From a bacterium (GTDB lineage: Bacteria; Myxococcota; UBA727; JAUIJE01), in assembly GCA_030431455.1 (NCBI GenBank), contig JAUIJE010000006.1, positions 124,001-188,000 on the forward strand: DNA of 64,000 bases. The letters are read 5' to 3'. The notes under the pieces are model-generated. The model was not told the DNA's origin. It did not search any database and was given only the letters and a program-made list of their open reading frames with translations. Positions within the stretch are counted from its first letter, which is position 1. Each line of letters starts with the position of its first letter. Of the stretch, positions 1-9,395 are shown piece after piece. Made by a program: the position numbers and the translations under genes.

Positions 1-129
1 CACAAACGAACGATTCTCAAACTGCACAAACGCCTCCTTGGTTCTCGGCGGGGAGAGACCGCGGCCAGCCCGGATGGTCAACCGCGCCCCTCGGGTGACG
101 CGGAATTGATTTACAAAGCAGGACAATAG
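1..129 (+). other. possible 3' end of an upstream gene, or non-coding
   Basis: Frame 1 is open from the window edge to a TAG at 127-129, giving 42 residues with a basic start (HKRTILKLHKRLLG). Short open frames are common in DNA this rich in GC, so this may be chance. It uses AAA, ATT and TTG codons that are rarer in the neighbouring genes. No domain can be recognised in so short a piece. The following 10 to 50 bases before the SGNH hydrolase hold no promoter I would defend. Confidence 0.2.
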
Positions 130-181
130 CGCTCGGAACATGCTGATTTACCGGACCCCGGGGCCCTGGCACAACGTCACC

Positions 182-1270
182 ATGCCCCGGACGGCCCGTG
201 TCCTGTTTTCTCTGATCGGCTGTATCTGCCTGACTTTGCTCATGTTTGAGGCAGGCGCGCGGCTGCTCTGGGGGTCTGCCCGCGAGGTCCTGGCCATCTA
301 CCAGCCCGACGCCGCGCTGGGGGTCCGGCTCCGGCCGCTGGCCACCGCCACCCTGCGCACGCGCACCGGGCGGCAGAGCGAGGTGCACACCGGGCCGGAC
401 GGGTTCCGGCGGGGGCCGGACTGCGCGACCCCCACCGGGCGGTCCCGGGTCTTGCTGCTCGGCGACTCGCAGGTGTTCGGCTACCACATGGACGAAGCAG
501 AGACATTGGCGGCGCAGCTCGGCCGCGCCCTCGGGCCGCGGCATGAGGTGAAGAGCCTGGCCGTGCCCACCTACGGACCCTTCGAGTACGTGGCGGTGCT
601 GCGCGCGCACCTGGCCACGTGCCAGCCCGGCGCGGTGTGGTGGGTGGTCAACGAGGCCAACGATCACCACGAAGCGACGTCGCGCAACCGCGACCGGGTC
701 ACCGCCGAGGCCGGCTACGCCCGGCGGGCGGGGGCCGCGGAGAAGACCGGTCTGTCCGCGGCGCTCATGTCCTTGAGCGGCCACTCCGCCGCCGCCTACC
801 GGGGGTGGCGGGCCTTGTCCGCGGCCCGGGCGCTGCTCGCCGGGCCCAATGCTGTGGCATTGTCGTTCGCGGCCTCGCGGCCGGATGCCGAAGTGGACGC
901 CAGCACCGACGCGACCTTGGCCCACATCGAGACCGCCCGGGCCCTGTGCCGGGCCGCGGGATGCACGCTCTACGTGGCGATCTTGCCCCCCGACGTGCTC
1001 GTCGACGAGGGCGAGGCGCACAAGTACGCCCGCCCGCCCCAGGCCACGGGCCTGTCCCGCTACAGCCGCGCCCTCGGCGAGAAGCTCGCCGGCCGCGGTC
1101 CGGTGATTCACCTCGGGGACACCCTGCGCGCGCACAGCCCGGGGGCGTTTTTGCCCGATGACCCCCACCTGTCCCCCGCGGGCCAGCGCGCGGTGGCCGA
1201 GGCCATGGCCCGGGCCATGGCCGGGCACCAGCATCGAACAGTGACATTGTCCAAGGAGGGACAAGGATGA
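182..1270 (+). CDS. SGNH/GDSL-type hydrolase, membrane-anchored
   Basis: Predicted SGNH-fold esterase or acyltransferase, held in the inner membrane by one N-terminal helix (about residues 5-28, rich in Leu, Ile and Phe). Block I is GDSQVFG near residue 94, with the nucleophile Ser. Block V is DPHLSP near residue 327, with Asp and His. A VVNEAND stretch between them may be the Asn block. I chose ATG 182 because the membrane helix follows directly; ATG 140 would add 14 residues, and neither has a clear ribosome site. The stop overlaps the next ATG by 4 bases. The neighbours (ferritin-like, carbamoyltransferase, DUF5989) form a gene set seen in exopolysaccharide and natural-product loci, so a role in modifying a glycan or lipid is plausible but inferred. 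Confidence 0.72.
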   Translation: MPRTARVLFSLIGCICLTLLMFEAGARLLWGSAREVLAIYQPDAALGVRLRPLATATLRTRTGRQSEVHTGPDGFRRGPDCATPTGRSRVLLLGDSQVFGYHMDEAETLAAQLGRALGPRHEVKSLAVPTYGPFEYVAVLRAHLATCQPGAVWWVVNEANDHHEATSRNRDRVTAEAGYARRAGAAEKTGLSAALMSLSGHSAAAYRGWRALSAARALLAGPNAVALSFAASRPDAEVDASTDATLAHIETARALCRAAGCTLYVAILPPDVLVDEGEAHKYARPPQATGLSRYSRALGEKLAGRGPVIHLGDTLRAHSPGAFLPDDPHLSPAGQRAVAEAMARAMAGHQHRTVTLSKEGQG

Positions 1271-2001
1271 TCGACACCTCCCGCACCTTGCCCTGGGTGG
1301 TCCGGCTGGTCGCCCCGCTGGTCTACGCCTCCCGCGCCCGCCGGGCCCAGAAGCTGCTGGGCTTTGCCTCCACCGAGGCCGGCTCGGCCCTGGACATGCT
1401 CAAAGCGGCCGAGCTCGAGATCTGTCCCGAGCTGCGCCGGCTGTTTTTTCAGCACGCCCTCGACGAGGCCCGGCACGCGCAGATGTTCGAGCAGGCCGCG
1501 CACGAGATCGACCCCGCGGTGCAGCTGTCGCCCTACGCCCGGGCCCACGCGGACCGGCAAAGCCTGTACCAGACCATGCCCCTGGCCGAGTTCCTCGCGT
1601 TTTGCGTGATGGCCGAGCGCGCGGGGCAGTCACATTTCGCGGCCCTCGCCCGGCATTTCGGGGCCGGGAGCCGGCTCGGCGCGATGTTCTTGCGGATCGA
1701 AAAGGACGAGCGCTTTCACGTCCGCTACGCGCAAAAACAACTGCGAAAGCGGTTGCGTCCCGAGCAGGCCCGGCGGGCGATGGCCAAGGTCCGGCTCAGC
1801 GCCCTGTGGCAAGGCTGGCGCCGGCTCGGCCGCCGGCTCGGCGACGTCATGGCCAAGGGCGTGCTCGCGATCTTCTACGTCACGGTGTTCGCCCCGTTTG
1901 CGCTGTTGGTCCGCGCGCGCCCCGCGCCGGGGTGGACCCCGCCCGCGGCCGGCGACGGCGAACCCACCGATCCCCGCGTCAGCCTGACGCGGCAGTTCTG
2001 A
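1267..2001 (+). CDS. ferritin-like di-iron protein
   Basis: A 244-residue four-helix protein with the pattern of a di-iron carboxylate site: an early Glu in the AELEI helix, an EARH motif near residue 74, a Glu in MAERAG near residue 117, and EKDERFH near residue 150. Two ExxH-type motifs plus separate Glu residues fit the ferritin-like or desaturase-like superfamily. The last 60 residues contain a hydrophobic stretch (LAIFYVTVFAPFALLV) that may tether it to the membrane. It sits between the SGNH hydrolase and the carbamoyltransferase, overlapping the first by 4 bases. It could be an oxygenase or desaturase acting on the same product; no substrate can be read from the sequence. Confidence 0.68.
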   Translation: MIDTSRTLPWVVRLVAPLVYASRARRAQKLLGFASTEAGSALDMLKAAELEICPELRRLFFQHALDEARHAQMFEQAAHEIDPAVQLSPYARAHADRQSLYQTMPLAEFLAFCVMAERAGQSHFAALARHFGAGSRLGAMFLRIEKDERFHVRYAQKQLRKRLRPEQARRAMAKVRLSALWQGWRRLGRRLGDVMAKGVLAIFYVTVFAPFALLVRARPAPGWTPPAAGDGEPTDPRVSLTRQF

Positions 2002-2013
2002 GCGAGGCAGGTC

Positions 2014-3768
2014 ATGAAGGTGCTGGGTATTTCTGGACTGTTTCACGACGCGGCCGCGGCTCTGGTCGTCGACGGCCGCGTGATCTGCGCCGCGCAAGAG
2101 GAGCGCTTCACCCGCAAAAAACACGACCCGGCCTTGCCCCAAGAGGCGGCGGCGTGGTGCTTGGCCGAGGCGGGGTTGACCCCGGCCGACCTCGACCACG
2201 TGGTGTTTTATGAAAAGCCGCTCAAGAAGTTCGACCGAATCTTGCGCCAGCACCTGTCCACCTTTCCGCAGGGCTTGACCTCCTTCACCCAGTCGATGCG
2301 CACCTGGCTGTCGAGCCGGCTCTGGCTCAAGCGCGACCTGCTCTCCACATTTTCGGTGCGCGAAGACCAACTGCTCTTTTGTGAGCACCACCTGAGCCAC
2401 GCCGCGTCCGCGTTCTTCACCTCCGGGGCCCCCTCGGCGGCGGTGCTCACCGTGGACGGGGTGGGGGAGGACACCACCTGCGCGATTCACCACGCCCGCA
2501 ACACCGAAGACGGGGCGGTGGTGTTCGATGAGCTGCGCAGCTTGTCGTTCCCCCACTCCCTGGGGCTTCTGTACTCCGCGCTCACCGCCTACCTCGGCTT
2601 TGCCGTCAACGAAGGCGAATACAAGGTCATGGGCCTGGCCGCCCTGGGCACGCCCCGCTTTTTGCCCGCCATCGAACGGCTCGCCCACCTCGACGACGAC
2701 GGCGCCCTCACCTTGGACCTCGACTACTTCTTGTTCCACCGCCACCCGCAAAAGAGCTGCCACGAGCCGCGCATGACCGCGCTGTTCGGGGTCGGGCCCA
2801 AACCCCCCGCCGCGGCGTGGGACTTCGACGATCCCACCCACCAGGCCTACGCGGACATCGCCGCCAGCCTGCAAGCGTTCACCGAGACCTGCCTGTTGCG
2901 CTGGGCCCACCTCGCCCACGCCCTCACCGGCGAGACCACCCTCTGCCTCGCCGGCGGGGTCGCGCTCAACTGCGTGGCCAACCGGCGGCTGGCCGAGGAG
3001 ACCCCCTTCTCCGACGTGGTGGTGCACCCCGCGGCGGGCGACGCCGGGGGCGCGGTGGGGGCGGCGCTCTACGTCAGCCACGCCTTGGCCGCGTTGCCGC
3101 GACAAAAGATGCCAAGCCCCTACCTCGGCCCCGCCGCCGACCGGGCCGACCTGCACCAGTTCCTCACCGATTGCCGGGTCACGCACACCCGCTTCGACGA
3201 CGACCAGGACCTGTTCGACGAGGTCGCGGACCGTCTGTGCCAAGGCGAGGTGGGGGGCTTTTTCTCCGGCCGGGCCGAGTGGGGGCCGCGGGCGCTGGGG
3301 GCGCGCTCGATCATCGCCGACCCCCGCGACGCGGCGGTGCAGACCCGCATCAACGACAAGGTGAAGTTCCGCGAGCGCTTCCGGCCCTTTGCCCCGTCCA
3401 TCCGCGCGGCGGACGCGGATGCCTATTTCGATATTCCTGCGAATGCCAAATCGATGGCCCAGACCATGAACATCGCGGTGGCGGCCAAGGACCGCGCCAA
3501 ACAGTCCCTGCCCGCGGTGGTGCACGAAAACGGCCAAAGCCGGGTGCACGTCGTCGACGCCGAGGCCGCACCGCGGTTCGCCGGGTTGCTCGATGCCTTC
3601 GCCGCCCGCACCGGGGTGGGCTGCCTGCTCAACACCTCCATGAACCTCCACGACGAACCCATCGTCAACACCCACGCCGAGGCCTACGGGATGTTTGTCC
3701 GGTCGGACCTCGACTTTTTGGTGCTCGAGGATTGCCTCGTCGAGCACCGCGGAAGGAGCCGGCCATGA
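2014..3768 (+). CDS. carbamoyltransferase, NodU/CmcH/TobZ family
   Basis: Transfers a carbamoyl group from carbamoyl phosphate, through carbamoyl-adenylate, to a hydroxyl group on a sugar or natural product. The 584-residue length fits the family. The N-terminal ASKHA-like domain opens MKVLGISGLFHDAAAAL and carries EERFTRKKHD, the histidine cluster HHLSHAASAF near residue 125 and LTVDGVGED. The GGVALNC motif lies near residue 314. The C-terminal domain has SGRAEWGPRALGARSI and NTSMNLHDEPIV, both typical of the family. ATG 2014 has an upstream GAGGCAGG ribosome site. The stop overlaps the DUF5989 start by 4 bases, so the two are probably translationally coupled. Confidence 0.93.
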   Translation: MKVLGISGLFHDAAAALVVDGRVICAAQEERFTRKKHDPALPQEAAAWCLAEAGLTPADLDHVVFYEKPLKKFDRILRQHLSTFPQGLTSFTQSMRTWLSSRLWLKRDLLSTFSVREDQLLFCEHHLSHAASAFFTSGAPSAAVLTVDGVGEDTTCAIHHARNTEDGAVVFDELRSLSFPHSLGLLYSALTAYLGFAVNEGEYKVMGLAALGTPRFLPAIERLAHLDDDGALTLDLDYFLFHRHPQKSCHEPRMTALFGVGPKPPAAAWDFDDPTHQAYADIAASLQAFTETCLLRWAHLAHALTGETTLCLAGGVALNCVANRRLAEETPFSDVVVHPAAGDAGGAVGAALYVSHALAALPRQKMPSPYLGPAADRADLHQFLTDCRVTHTRFDDDQDLFDEVADRLCQGEVGGFFSGRAEWGPRALGARSIIADPRDAAVQTRINDKVKFRERFRPFAPSIRAADADAYFDIPANAKSMAQTMNIAVAAKDRAKQSLPAVVHENGQSRVHVVDAEAAPRFAGLLDAFAARTGVGCLLNTSMNLHDEPIVNTHAEAYGMFVRSDLDFLVLEDCLVEHRGRSRP

Positions 3769-3959
3769 CCGTGCCAAAAGCCGCCGCCCCGTCGTCGTGG
3801 CGGGTGCGGCTCTCCACCGCCCGGGAGCTGTTCAGCTATTTGGCGGACACGAACCCGGTCCTGCTTCCCCTCGTCGGGGCCCTGCTCATGTGCAGCGTGC
3901 TCCTCGTCGCGGTCTCGCTCGTCGAGTACGTCGCGCCGTTTGTCTACACCATCTTCTGA
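3765..3959 (+). CDS. DUF5989 small membrane protein
   Basis: A 64-residue protein with one strong membrane helix (LLPLVGALLMCSVLLVAVSLV) and the C-terminal end VAPFVYTIF, which matches the conserved tail of DUF5989 peptides. Members of this family often sit next to carbamoyltransferases and SGNH hydrolases, as here. The start overlaps the carbamoyltransferase stop (ATGA), and the gene ends 11 bases before the next ATG. Function unknown; it may be a membrane anchor or partner for the carbamoylation step. Confidence 0.8.
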   Translation: MTVPKAAAPSSWRVRLSTARELFSYLADTNPVLLPLVGALLMCSVLLVAVSLVEYVAPFVYTIF

Positions 3960-3970
3960 GGAGTCTTCTC

Positions 3971-4951
3971 ATGTTCCGCTTCCTCTCGGTTCTGTCTCTG
4001 CTCGTCGTCGGCACCCTGGCCATGGGGTCCAACTGTGACGACGCCCCAACCTGCATCGAAAACCTCGGCGAAGAATGTGAGGTCGGCCAGGGCCAATGTG
4101 GCTGTGACCTCGTGTGCTTCGACTTTGGCTACGGCTTTGGCGAGTGTGGCGAACCTCTCGCCAACGGGGTCGGCTGCTTTGCCCACACCGACTGCCAAAG
4201 CGGCCAATGCATCCAAGGGGTGTGCGGCGGGCCCGACACCATCCAAGATCCGCCCACGTGCGACGACGACTGTTGCGATCCCGATGGCTGCGTCGACGTG
4301 TGCGCGCCCCTGGGCGTGTCCTGCACCCTCGGCTGCTGCGACGGGCTGGTGTGTGTCGAGGGGGCCTGCGCCGAGCCGACCCGGGCCCCGACCTGCCGCG
4401 CCGCGGGCACAACCTGCGGCGGCGACGAGAGCTGTTGCCCGGGGACCTTTTGCTTGGCCTGGGAGTCCCCCTACCTCACCGAACCCGAGCACGTGTGCAC
4501 GCCGCTGTACCCCACGGGCACGTTCTGCACCGAAGACGCGCAATGCGAGACCGGCGCGTGCATCGACGGGTCCTGCAGCGAACCGACCTGCGGCGCGGTG
4601 GACGCGGCCTGCGACGCCGACCGCCCCTGCTGCGACGGCAGCTACTGCCAGGAATGGGCCAGCGCGTACGACCCGGAGCCCCACCGCTGCACCGCCCAGG
4701 TCCCCGACGGGGAGAACTGCTGGCTCGACGAGCAATGCCTGACCGGCAACTGCACCGGCAATGTCTGTGGACAACAATGTGTGCCCGAGGGCGGCCCGTG
4801 CGAAGTGGGCGTGGACCCCTGCTGCCAGGGCGCGTGCCATGACCTTGGCTACGGGTACGGCGATTGCGGGCCCCTCCTCGAGGCGGGTTCGTTCTGCACG
4901 CACGCGGAGGAGTGCCAGAGCGGGACCTGCGCGTTGAACCACTGCGGCTGA
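3971..4951 (+). CDS. secreted Cys-rich repeat protein (Dickkopf-like)
   Basis: 326 residues with an N-terminal signal sequence (FLSVLSLLVVGTLAMG) followed by Asn-Cys; a lipobox is not clear. The rest is densely packed with cysteines in repeating units of roughly 55-65 residues. The first and last units are alike: GxCGCDLVCFDFGYGFGECG near residue 40 and CCQGACHDLGYGYGDCG near 290, each followed by CxxxxECQSGxC. This resembles the Dickkopf N-terminal Cys-rich region found in myxobacterial surface proteins. I start at ATG 3971, after a GAGGAG site; the open frame runs further upstream, but only as an overlap of DUF5989. Probably exported and disulfide-bonded. Role unknown. Confidence 0.72.
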   Translation: MFRFLSVLSLLVVGTLAMGSNCDDAPTCIENLGEECEVGQGQCGCDLVCFDFGYGFGECGEPLANGVGCFAHTDCQSGQCIQGVCGGPDTIQDPPTCDDDCCDPDGCVDVCAPLGVSCTLGCCDGLVCVEGACAEPTRAPTCRAAGTTCGGDESCCPGTFCLAWESPYLTEPEHVCTPLYPTGTFCTEDAQCETGACIDGSCSEPTCGAVDAACDADRPCCDGSYCQEWASAYDPEPHRCTAQVPDGENCWLDEQCLTGNCTGNVCGQQCVPEGGPCEVGVDPCCQGACHDLGYGYGDCGPLLEAGSFCTHAEECQSGTCALNHCG

Positions 4952-5001
4952 GCCGTCGGCCGCGCTTTCGCTCCGGCCCCTGCGTGCAGTAGCGTCGGGG
5001 G

Positions 5002-5976
5002 GTGGACCCCATCACCCAAGGGGCCCTGGGCGCGGCCGTCGCCCAGGGCGTGCTCGGCGAGCGGCGCGGCCAGACCCGGGTGTGGCTGTACGGCGCGTTG
5101 TCGGGCATGGCCGCCGACCTGGACGTGCTGATCCGCTCGAGCGCCGACCCCTTGCTCGCCACCGAGTACCACCGGCACTTCACCCACTCGCTCGCGTTTG
5201 TCCCCGTGGGGGGCGCCCTGGTGGCGCTCCCCTTCTTGTTTCGGCGCACCGAGGGCAAAGTCGGCCTCCGCCCCGACGCCAAGCTCGTGCTGCTTGCGTG
5301 TTGGCTCGGGTATTTGACCCACGGCTTGCTCGACGTGTTCACCAGCTACGGCACAATGTTATTGTGGCCGTTCACGAACGCGCGGTACGCCTGGGATGGC
5401 ATCTCCATCGTGGACCCCATCGTCACCGTGCCCCTGCTCATCGGGGTCGTGCTCACCCGTCGTCGGGCGCACAAGAAGTTCGCCCGGGCCGCGCTGTTGT
5501 TCATGGGGCTCTATTTCGGGCTCGGGGCGTTTCAACACCACCGCGCGCTGTCCGCCCAGGCGGCCCTCGCCGCCGCCCGCGGTCACGCCCCCGAGCGGCC
5601 CCGGTGTATGCCCGGCCTCGCCACCCTCACCGGGTGGCGGGGCATCTACGTGCACCAAGGTGTGCTCTACGCCGACGAGGTGCACACCCCCTGGAGCGGG
5701 GCCGCCACCGCCCGCCCCGGGGAGAGCGCGCCCCTCGCCACCGCCTGGCCACAACATCCAGAAGCATTTGAACGGTGGCGCCATTTTGCCGATGGGTACA
5801 TCGCCTGGCACGACGGACCAGACGGGCGGTTCCTCGGCGACGAGCGGTATGGGCGGCGCCCCGGGGCCCTCGACCCGATGTGGGGCCTGGGCGTCGACGA
5901 CGAGGGGCGCCTGGTCCGCGTCAACCGACGGCCCGAGGTGTTCGCGGACGAAGCGGACCCGCCGCCGCGCCGGTGA
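5002..5976 (+). CDS. YdjM-like membrane-bound metal-dependent hydrolase (DUF457)
   Basis: 324 residues starting at GTG 5002, directly after a CGGGGG stretch that may serve as ribosome site. The opening DPITQGALGAAVAQ, then ADLD near residue 36 and YHRHFTHSLAF near residue 54, are the conserved features of the YdjM/DUF457 family, where the Asp and His residues probably bind a metal. Four or so hydrophobic helices span residues 60-185. The C-terminal half is soluble and has the composition of a periplasmic or cytoplasmic extension (WRGIYVHQGVLYADEVH). The substrate of this family is not known. No operon partner: the flanking gaps are 50 and 76 bases. Confidence 0.75.
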   Translation: MDPITQGALGAAVAQGVLGERRGQTRVWLYGALSGMAADLDVLIRSSADPLLATEYHRHFTHSLAFVPVGGALVALPFLFRRTEGKVGLRPDAKLVLLACWLGYLTHGLLDVFTSYGTMLLWPFTNARYAWDGISIVDPIVTVPLLIGVVLTRRRAHKKFARAALLFMGLYFGLGAFQHHRALSAQAALAAARGHAPERPRCMPGLATLTGWRGIYVHQGVLYADEVHTPWSGAATARPGESAPLATAWPQHPEAFERWRHFADGYIAWHDGPDGRFLGDERYGRRPGALDPMWGLGVDDEGRLVRVNRRPEVFADEADPPPRR

Positions 5977-6052
5977 GCGCGCCGTTTCTTGTTTACCGGA
6001 CGGCCGAGGGCACCGATTGTGGTTTGACCGCCCGGTTCGATAGCTTGTGCCG

Positions 6053-6706
6053 ATGTGGATCGGGTGCGCCATCATCACGGTGTTCGCGGCCGCGGCGCCT
6101 GCGCCGGGGGGCGAGGCGTCCGAGGCCCGGGCCCGGTTGGATCACGTCGACCGGTTGGTCGCCGAGCTCGAGTACGAACAGGCCCGGGAGGAGCTGTTGC
6201 TGTTGCTCGACCGCGACGATCTCGACGACCAGACCCGGCTCGAGGCGAACATGAAGGCGGGGATCGTGCAACGCATCATCGGGCATGACGTCGACGCGCG
6301 GTTGCATTTTATCAACGCGTTGACCATCGACCCTGACGTCACATTGCCGCCAGGCCAGCCCCCGAAGATCCGCACATTCTTTGAACTCGTGCGGCGGGAG
6401 TGGGAAGCCACCCGCCCCCCGCCCGAGCCGGTGGTGCACGAACCGCTGCCGCGGTCGGGCTCGGGCATGCGGTGGTGGTTGGTCGGCGGGGGCGCGGTGC
6501 TCGCGGGCGTGGCCCTCGTCGTCGCGGTGGCGGCAGTGGGGGCGGCCGCCTGGGGCGAGGTCACCTTCACCGACCCCAAAGAACGCACCTACACCCGGCG
6601 GACCGCCCGGACGGTGGCGGTGGCCGGGTGGCTGGCGGCGGCGTTGGCGGTGCCCGCGGCGTTGGGCGGCGGATCGGCGATGGCGGCGGGGGTGTGGGTT
6701 GAATAG
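6053..6706 (+). CDS. exported TPR-like protein with C-terminal membrane helices
   Basis: 217 residues. An N-terminal signal sequence ([18 protein letters not shown]) leads into a helical region of about 100 residues ([20 protein letters not shown], then [14 protein letters not shown]) that reads like two tetratricopeptide-type helical pairs. A proline-rich linker ([13 protein letters not shown]) then joins two hydrophobic helices near residues 140-165 and 185-210. Proteins of this plan are common in Myxococcota, but no specific function can be named. ATG 6053 is preferred; GTG 6047 would add only two residues. The stop overlaps the TTG start of the next gene. Confidence 0.55.
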   Translation: MWIGCAIITVFAAAAPAPGGEASEARARLDHVDRLVAELEYEQAREELLLLLDRDDLDDQTRLEANMKAGIVQRIIGHDVDARLHFINALTIDPDVTLPPGQPPKIRTFFELVRREWEATRPPPEPVVHEPLPRSGSGMRWWLVGGGAVLAGVALVVAVAAVGAAAWGEVTFTDPKERTYTRRTARTVAVAGWLAAALAVPAALGGGSAMAAGVWVE

Positions 6707-8231
6707 AGCGATCGCAGCCTTGGGCTTGGCCCTGGTGGGGCTGGTTCTCGACGGGGCCTGCGTGTTTTTTGAGACCCGCGACCCCTGCTTGGCCGGGGTG
6801 GAGCCCTGCGGGGATGTGATGTGTCCTGAGGACGGTTTTTGCCCCCCGGGCACGACCCAAGGTCCGCCCGGCGACGGCGACGGCGACGGCGACGGGGATG
6901 GCGACGGCGACGGCGACGCGGGGGTTGACGCCGGTGCCGACGGGGGCCCGGGCCGCGACGCGGGCGACGATGGAGATGCCGGCCCCGACGCGGGGGTGGA
7001 CGCGGGCGGCGACGGCGGGATGGATGCAGGCACATGGGACGGTGGCTTGGACGCGGGAGCCCCGGATGTGATGCTCCCCGCGGCCTGTGACGAGGTGCCC
7101 AACGCAGGGTTCGCGGAGGGCTACCGCATCTGCGCCGGGGACGTGGACCGCTGCACGTTTGCGTTTTTCCAGGACGACACGAGCTGCTTCAGCGCCTGCC
7201 AAAGCGTGGGCCTCGCCTGTTATGAGATGTACGACAACGAGTCGAACGAAAACGTGCTCGAGGCGTGTGCCCCGGCGACGGGACTCGTGCCCTGCGGTGT
7301 CGTCGGCTATTCCTATATTTGTACCTGCGGTTCCGCCGACGATGTGGTCGACAGTGACAACGACGGCGTGTCCGACGACGTGGACAACTGCCCGTCGGTG
7401 CCCAACGCTACCCAGGCCAATCTCGACGGGGACGGCTACGGTGACCTGTGCGACCTCGACCGGGACAACGACGGCATCAACAACGGAGGGGACAACTGCC
7501 CCGACACCGCCAACCCCGCGCAGTACGACGAGGACGGCGACGGGGTGGGCAATGCCTGCGACAACTGCCCCACCGTGCCCAACCCCGGCCAAGCCGACAC
7601 CGACGGGCTCGCCGGCGATGGCGTGGGCGACCTCTGCGATCCCCATCCCGCGACCCCCGGCGACTACATCGCGGCGTTCGATGGCTTCAACGGCGACACC
7701 TTGGACGCCGCGTGGACGTCGACGGGCGGCGCGGGGTGCAGCTTTGTGCTCGACGGCGAAGGCAGACTCCTTCAAGAACAGATGGGCCCCACCGCCACCA
7801 ACTGCCGTCTCACCCGGGCCCATACGGTGACCGACCTGCACCTGAACACGTCGACCACCTTGGTGGGGGTCCCGGGGCTCACGCCCCAGGTCGACCTCAT
7901 CGTAGAGCCTCCGCCCCCCGGGGCTGGCACCCTCGGCTGTCACATCGCCGAAGGCACGATCCCCTCCGAGCGTTTGCTCCAGGTGGTGGAGTTTGCCGGC
8001 ACCGACCCGGCGAGCGCCGACGTGCTCGCCACCGTGCTGGCGACGTCGTTGGGGGCGAGCAACAATCAGTTCAACCTGAGCTTCAACACCGCCGACTCCG
8101 CGCTGGGCTGCGCGGTGGTGCCGGACGCCATCGCGGCCACCGCCGCCGGGGCGTCGGGCGCCCGAGTGGGATTGCGCGCCGCCCAAGTGGCGGTGCGGTT
8201 CGACTACATCATCATCTACGACGTCGAGTAG
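6699..8231 (+). CDS. surface lipoprotein with GD linker and thrombospondin type-3 repeats
   Basis: 510 residues from TTG 6699, which overlaps the previous stop by 8 bases and is the only start that keeps the signal sequence ([18 protein letters not shown]). A Cys near residue 18 could be lipidated, though the lipobox is imperfect. After a short Cys-rich part comes a Gly-Asp linker (about 6870-6918) and a Gly/Asp/Ala-rich segment. Next is a Cys-rich domain, then three calcium-binding TSP3-type repeats near residues 220-310 (DxDxDGxxDxxDNCP pattern). A C-terminal beta-rich domain of about 190 residues completes it. The gene at 41213-42745 has the same domain order and is a paralogue. Probably exposed on the outer surface. 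Confidence 0.72.
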   Translation: MNRAIAALGLALVGLVLDGACVFFETRDPCLAGVEPCGDVMCPEDGFCPPGTTQGPPGDGDGDGDGDGDGDGDAGVDAGADGGPGRDAGDDGDAGPDAGVDAGGDGGMDAGTWDGGLDAGAPDVMLPAACDEVPNAGFAEGYRICAGDVDRCTFAFFQDDTSCFSACQSVGLACYEMYDNESNENVLEACAPATGLVPCGVVGYSYICTCGSADDVVDSDNDGVSDDVDNCPSVPNATQANLDGDGYGDLCDLDRDNDGINNGGDNCPDTANPAQYDEDGDGVGNACDNCPTVPNPGQADTDGLAGDGVGDLCDPHPATPGDYIAAFDGFNGDTLDAAWTSTGGAGCSFVLDGEGRLLQEQMGPTATNCRLTRAHTVTDLHLNTSTTLVGVPGLTPQVDLIVEPPPPGAGTLGCHIAEGTIPSERLLQVVEFAGTDPASADVLATVLATSLGASNNQFNLSFNTADSALGCAVVPDAIAATAAGASGARVGLRAAQVAVRFDYIIIYDVE

Positions 8232-8237
8232 GCGCGC

Positions 8238-9302
8238 TCAGCGCCGGGCGAAGGCGGGCAGCAGGCGCCCGGGCACATCGGGGCGGGTGGGGGTGAGGCG
8301 CTGGCCGAGGCGGACCATCTTCACCGGCTCGTCGCTCACCGTCCAATGCAACCGCTGCGAACGCCCGTCGGCGTCGCCGCCCACGTGGGTGTCCACCGGG
8401 CGATCAACCTCGACGGTCACGTCTTTGAGCAGGAAGTCGAGAATCTGCGGGTGGCGGTAGGTGCCCTTCCAGACCCCCGGGTAGAGGTTCTTCAGGATGG
8501 TGGGGATGCCGCAGTGGACCACCCGCAGTTGCATTGTGCCGGGCACCTGGCCGGCAAAGGGGAACATGGTGAAGCCCATGCCGAAGTAGGGGATGGTGCC
8601 CACGCTCAGCGCCGGGGCCGGTCCCTCGTACAGCACGCGCCCGGCGGGGATGTGCTCGGGCACGTCGCCGGCAGAGGTGTGCACCATCAACGTCGCGTCG
8701 TGGCTCGACGTCACCCGCACGATGGGGTCGGGGGTGGTGAGCCGGCGCGGCACCGTCCGGGTGAGCATCGCCCCGAGGTAGCCCCACACATTCTGGGCGA
8801 GGGCTTTTTTGAGCGGGGTCTGGGCCGCTTCCTTGAGCGCGTTGTAGTCACCGAGGACCTCGGCGTCGTAGCCCATGCCCGCGAAGGGCGCGAGCCGGCC
8901 GTCGTCGCTCTGCACAAAATAGACATCCTCGTGCGCGGCGGGGCCGTGGTGCACGATGTGGTACGCGTCGCGGCCGGGGCGCTTGGCCCCCAACGTGTTG
9001 GCCATGGCGTTGCCGGTGCCGAGCTTGAGCACGCCCACCGCGGGGAAGTCGCCGCCCAATGTCGTTTGGGCTTGGCGGAGGAAGGTCAGGGTCGAGACCA
9101 AGGTCCCGTCGCCCCCGCCGGTGAAGACCTGGCCGTAGCCGCGCCGCATGATGGTGTGCGCGAAGATCCGCGCCTCGTCCAGCGACCGGGTCACGAACAC
9201 GTCGCCGGCGGGCACGGTCGCGAGCAGCTCCCGAACCACCTGGTCGGTCACCGACTTGGCGTTCTGGTTGAGCACAAATGCGGTCCGGTCGGCAAAGCCC
9301 AT
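8238..9302 (-). CDS. diacylglycerol/lipid kinase family protein
   Basis: 354 residues with a DAGK catalytic domain at the N-terminus: FVLNQNAK near residue 8, the nucleotide-binding FTGGGDGTLVSTL near residue 63, and GVLKLGTGNAMAN near residue 93. This order (NPxxG-like, GGDGT, GTxN) is diagnostic for the family that includes YegS, DgkB and sphingosine kinases. The usual second beta-sandwich domain follows (FPFAGQVPG, VHTSAGDVPEH). I start at ATG 9302; the open frame continues upstream with no family resemblance. The gene is divergent from the GH44 gene and shares a 233-base intergenic region with it that contains a perfect palindrome. Substrate unknown; phosphorylation of a membrane lipid is likely. 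Confidence 0.85.
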   Translation of the reverse strand: MGFADRTAFVLNQNAKSVTDQVVRELLATVPAGDVFVTRSLDEARIFAHTIMRRGYGQVFTGGGDGTLVSTLTFLRQAQTTLGGDFPAVGVLKLGTGNAMANTLGAKRPGRDAYHIVHHGPAAHEDVYFVQSDDGRLAPFAGMGYDAEVLGDYNALKEAAQTPLKKALAQNVWGYLGAMLTRTVPRRLTTPDPIVRVTSSHDATLMVHTSAGDVPEHIPAGRVLYEGPAPALSVGTIPYFGMGFTMFPFAGQVPGTMQLRVVHCGIPTILKNLYPGVWKGTYRHPQILDFLLKDVTVEVDRPVDTHVGGDADGRSQRLHWTVSDEPVKMVRLGQRLTPTRPDVPGRLLPAFARR

Positions 9303-9395
9303 CGCGTCCTCCGTACCTGGGATGCAGCAAGTTCCAGGCCTTCGCGAGGACTGAGAAAAGTGGAGCAAAAACAGTGGCTTACCGTGCCGGGCGGC

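Noticed and set aside
1630-3777. 715-residue minus-strand open frame
   Set aside because: Lies fully antisense to the carbamoyltransferase and ferritin-like genes; composition is Arg/Gly/His-rich and typical of GC-rich shadow frames.
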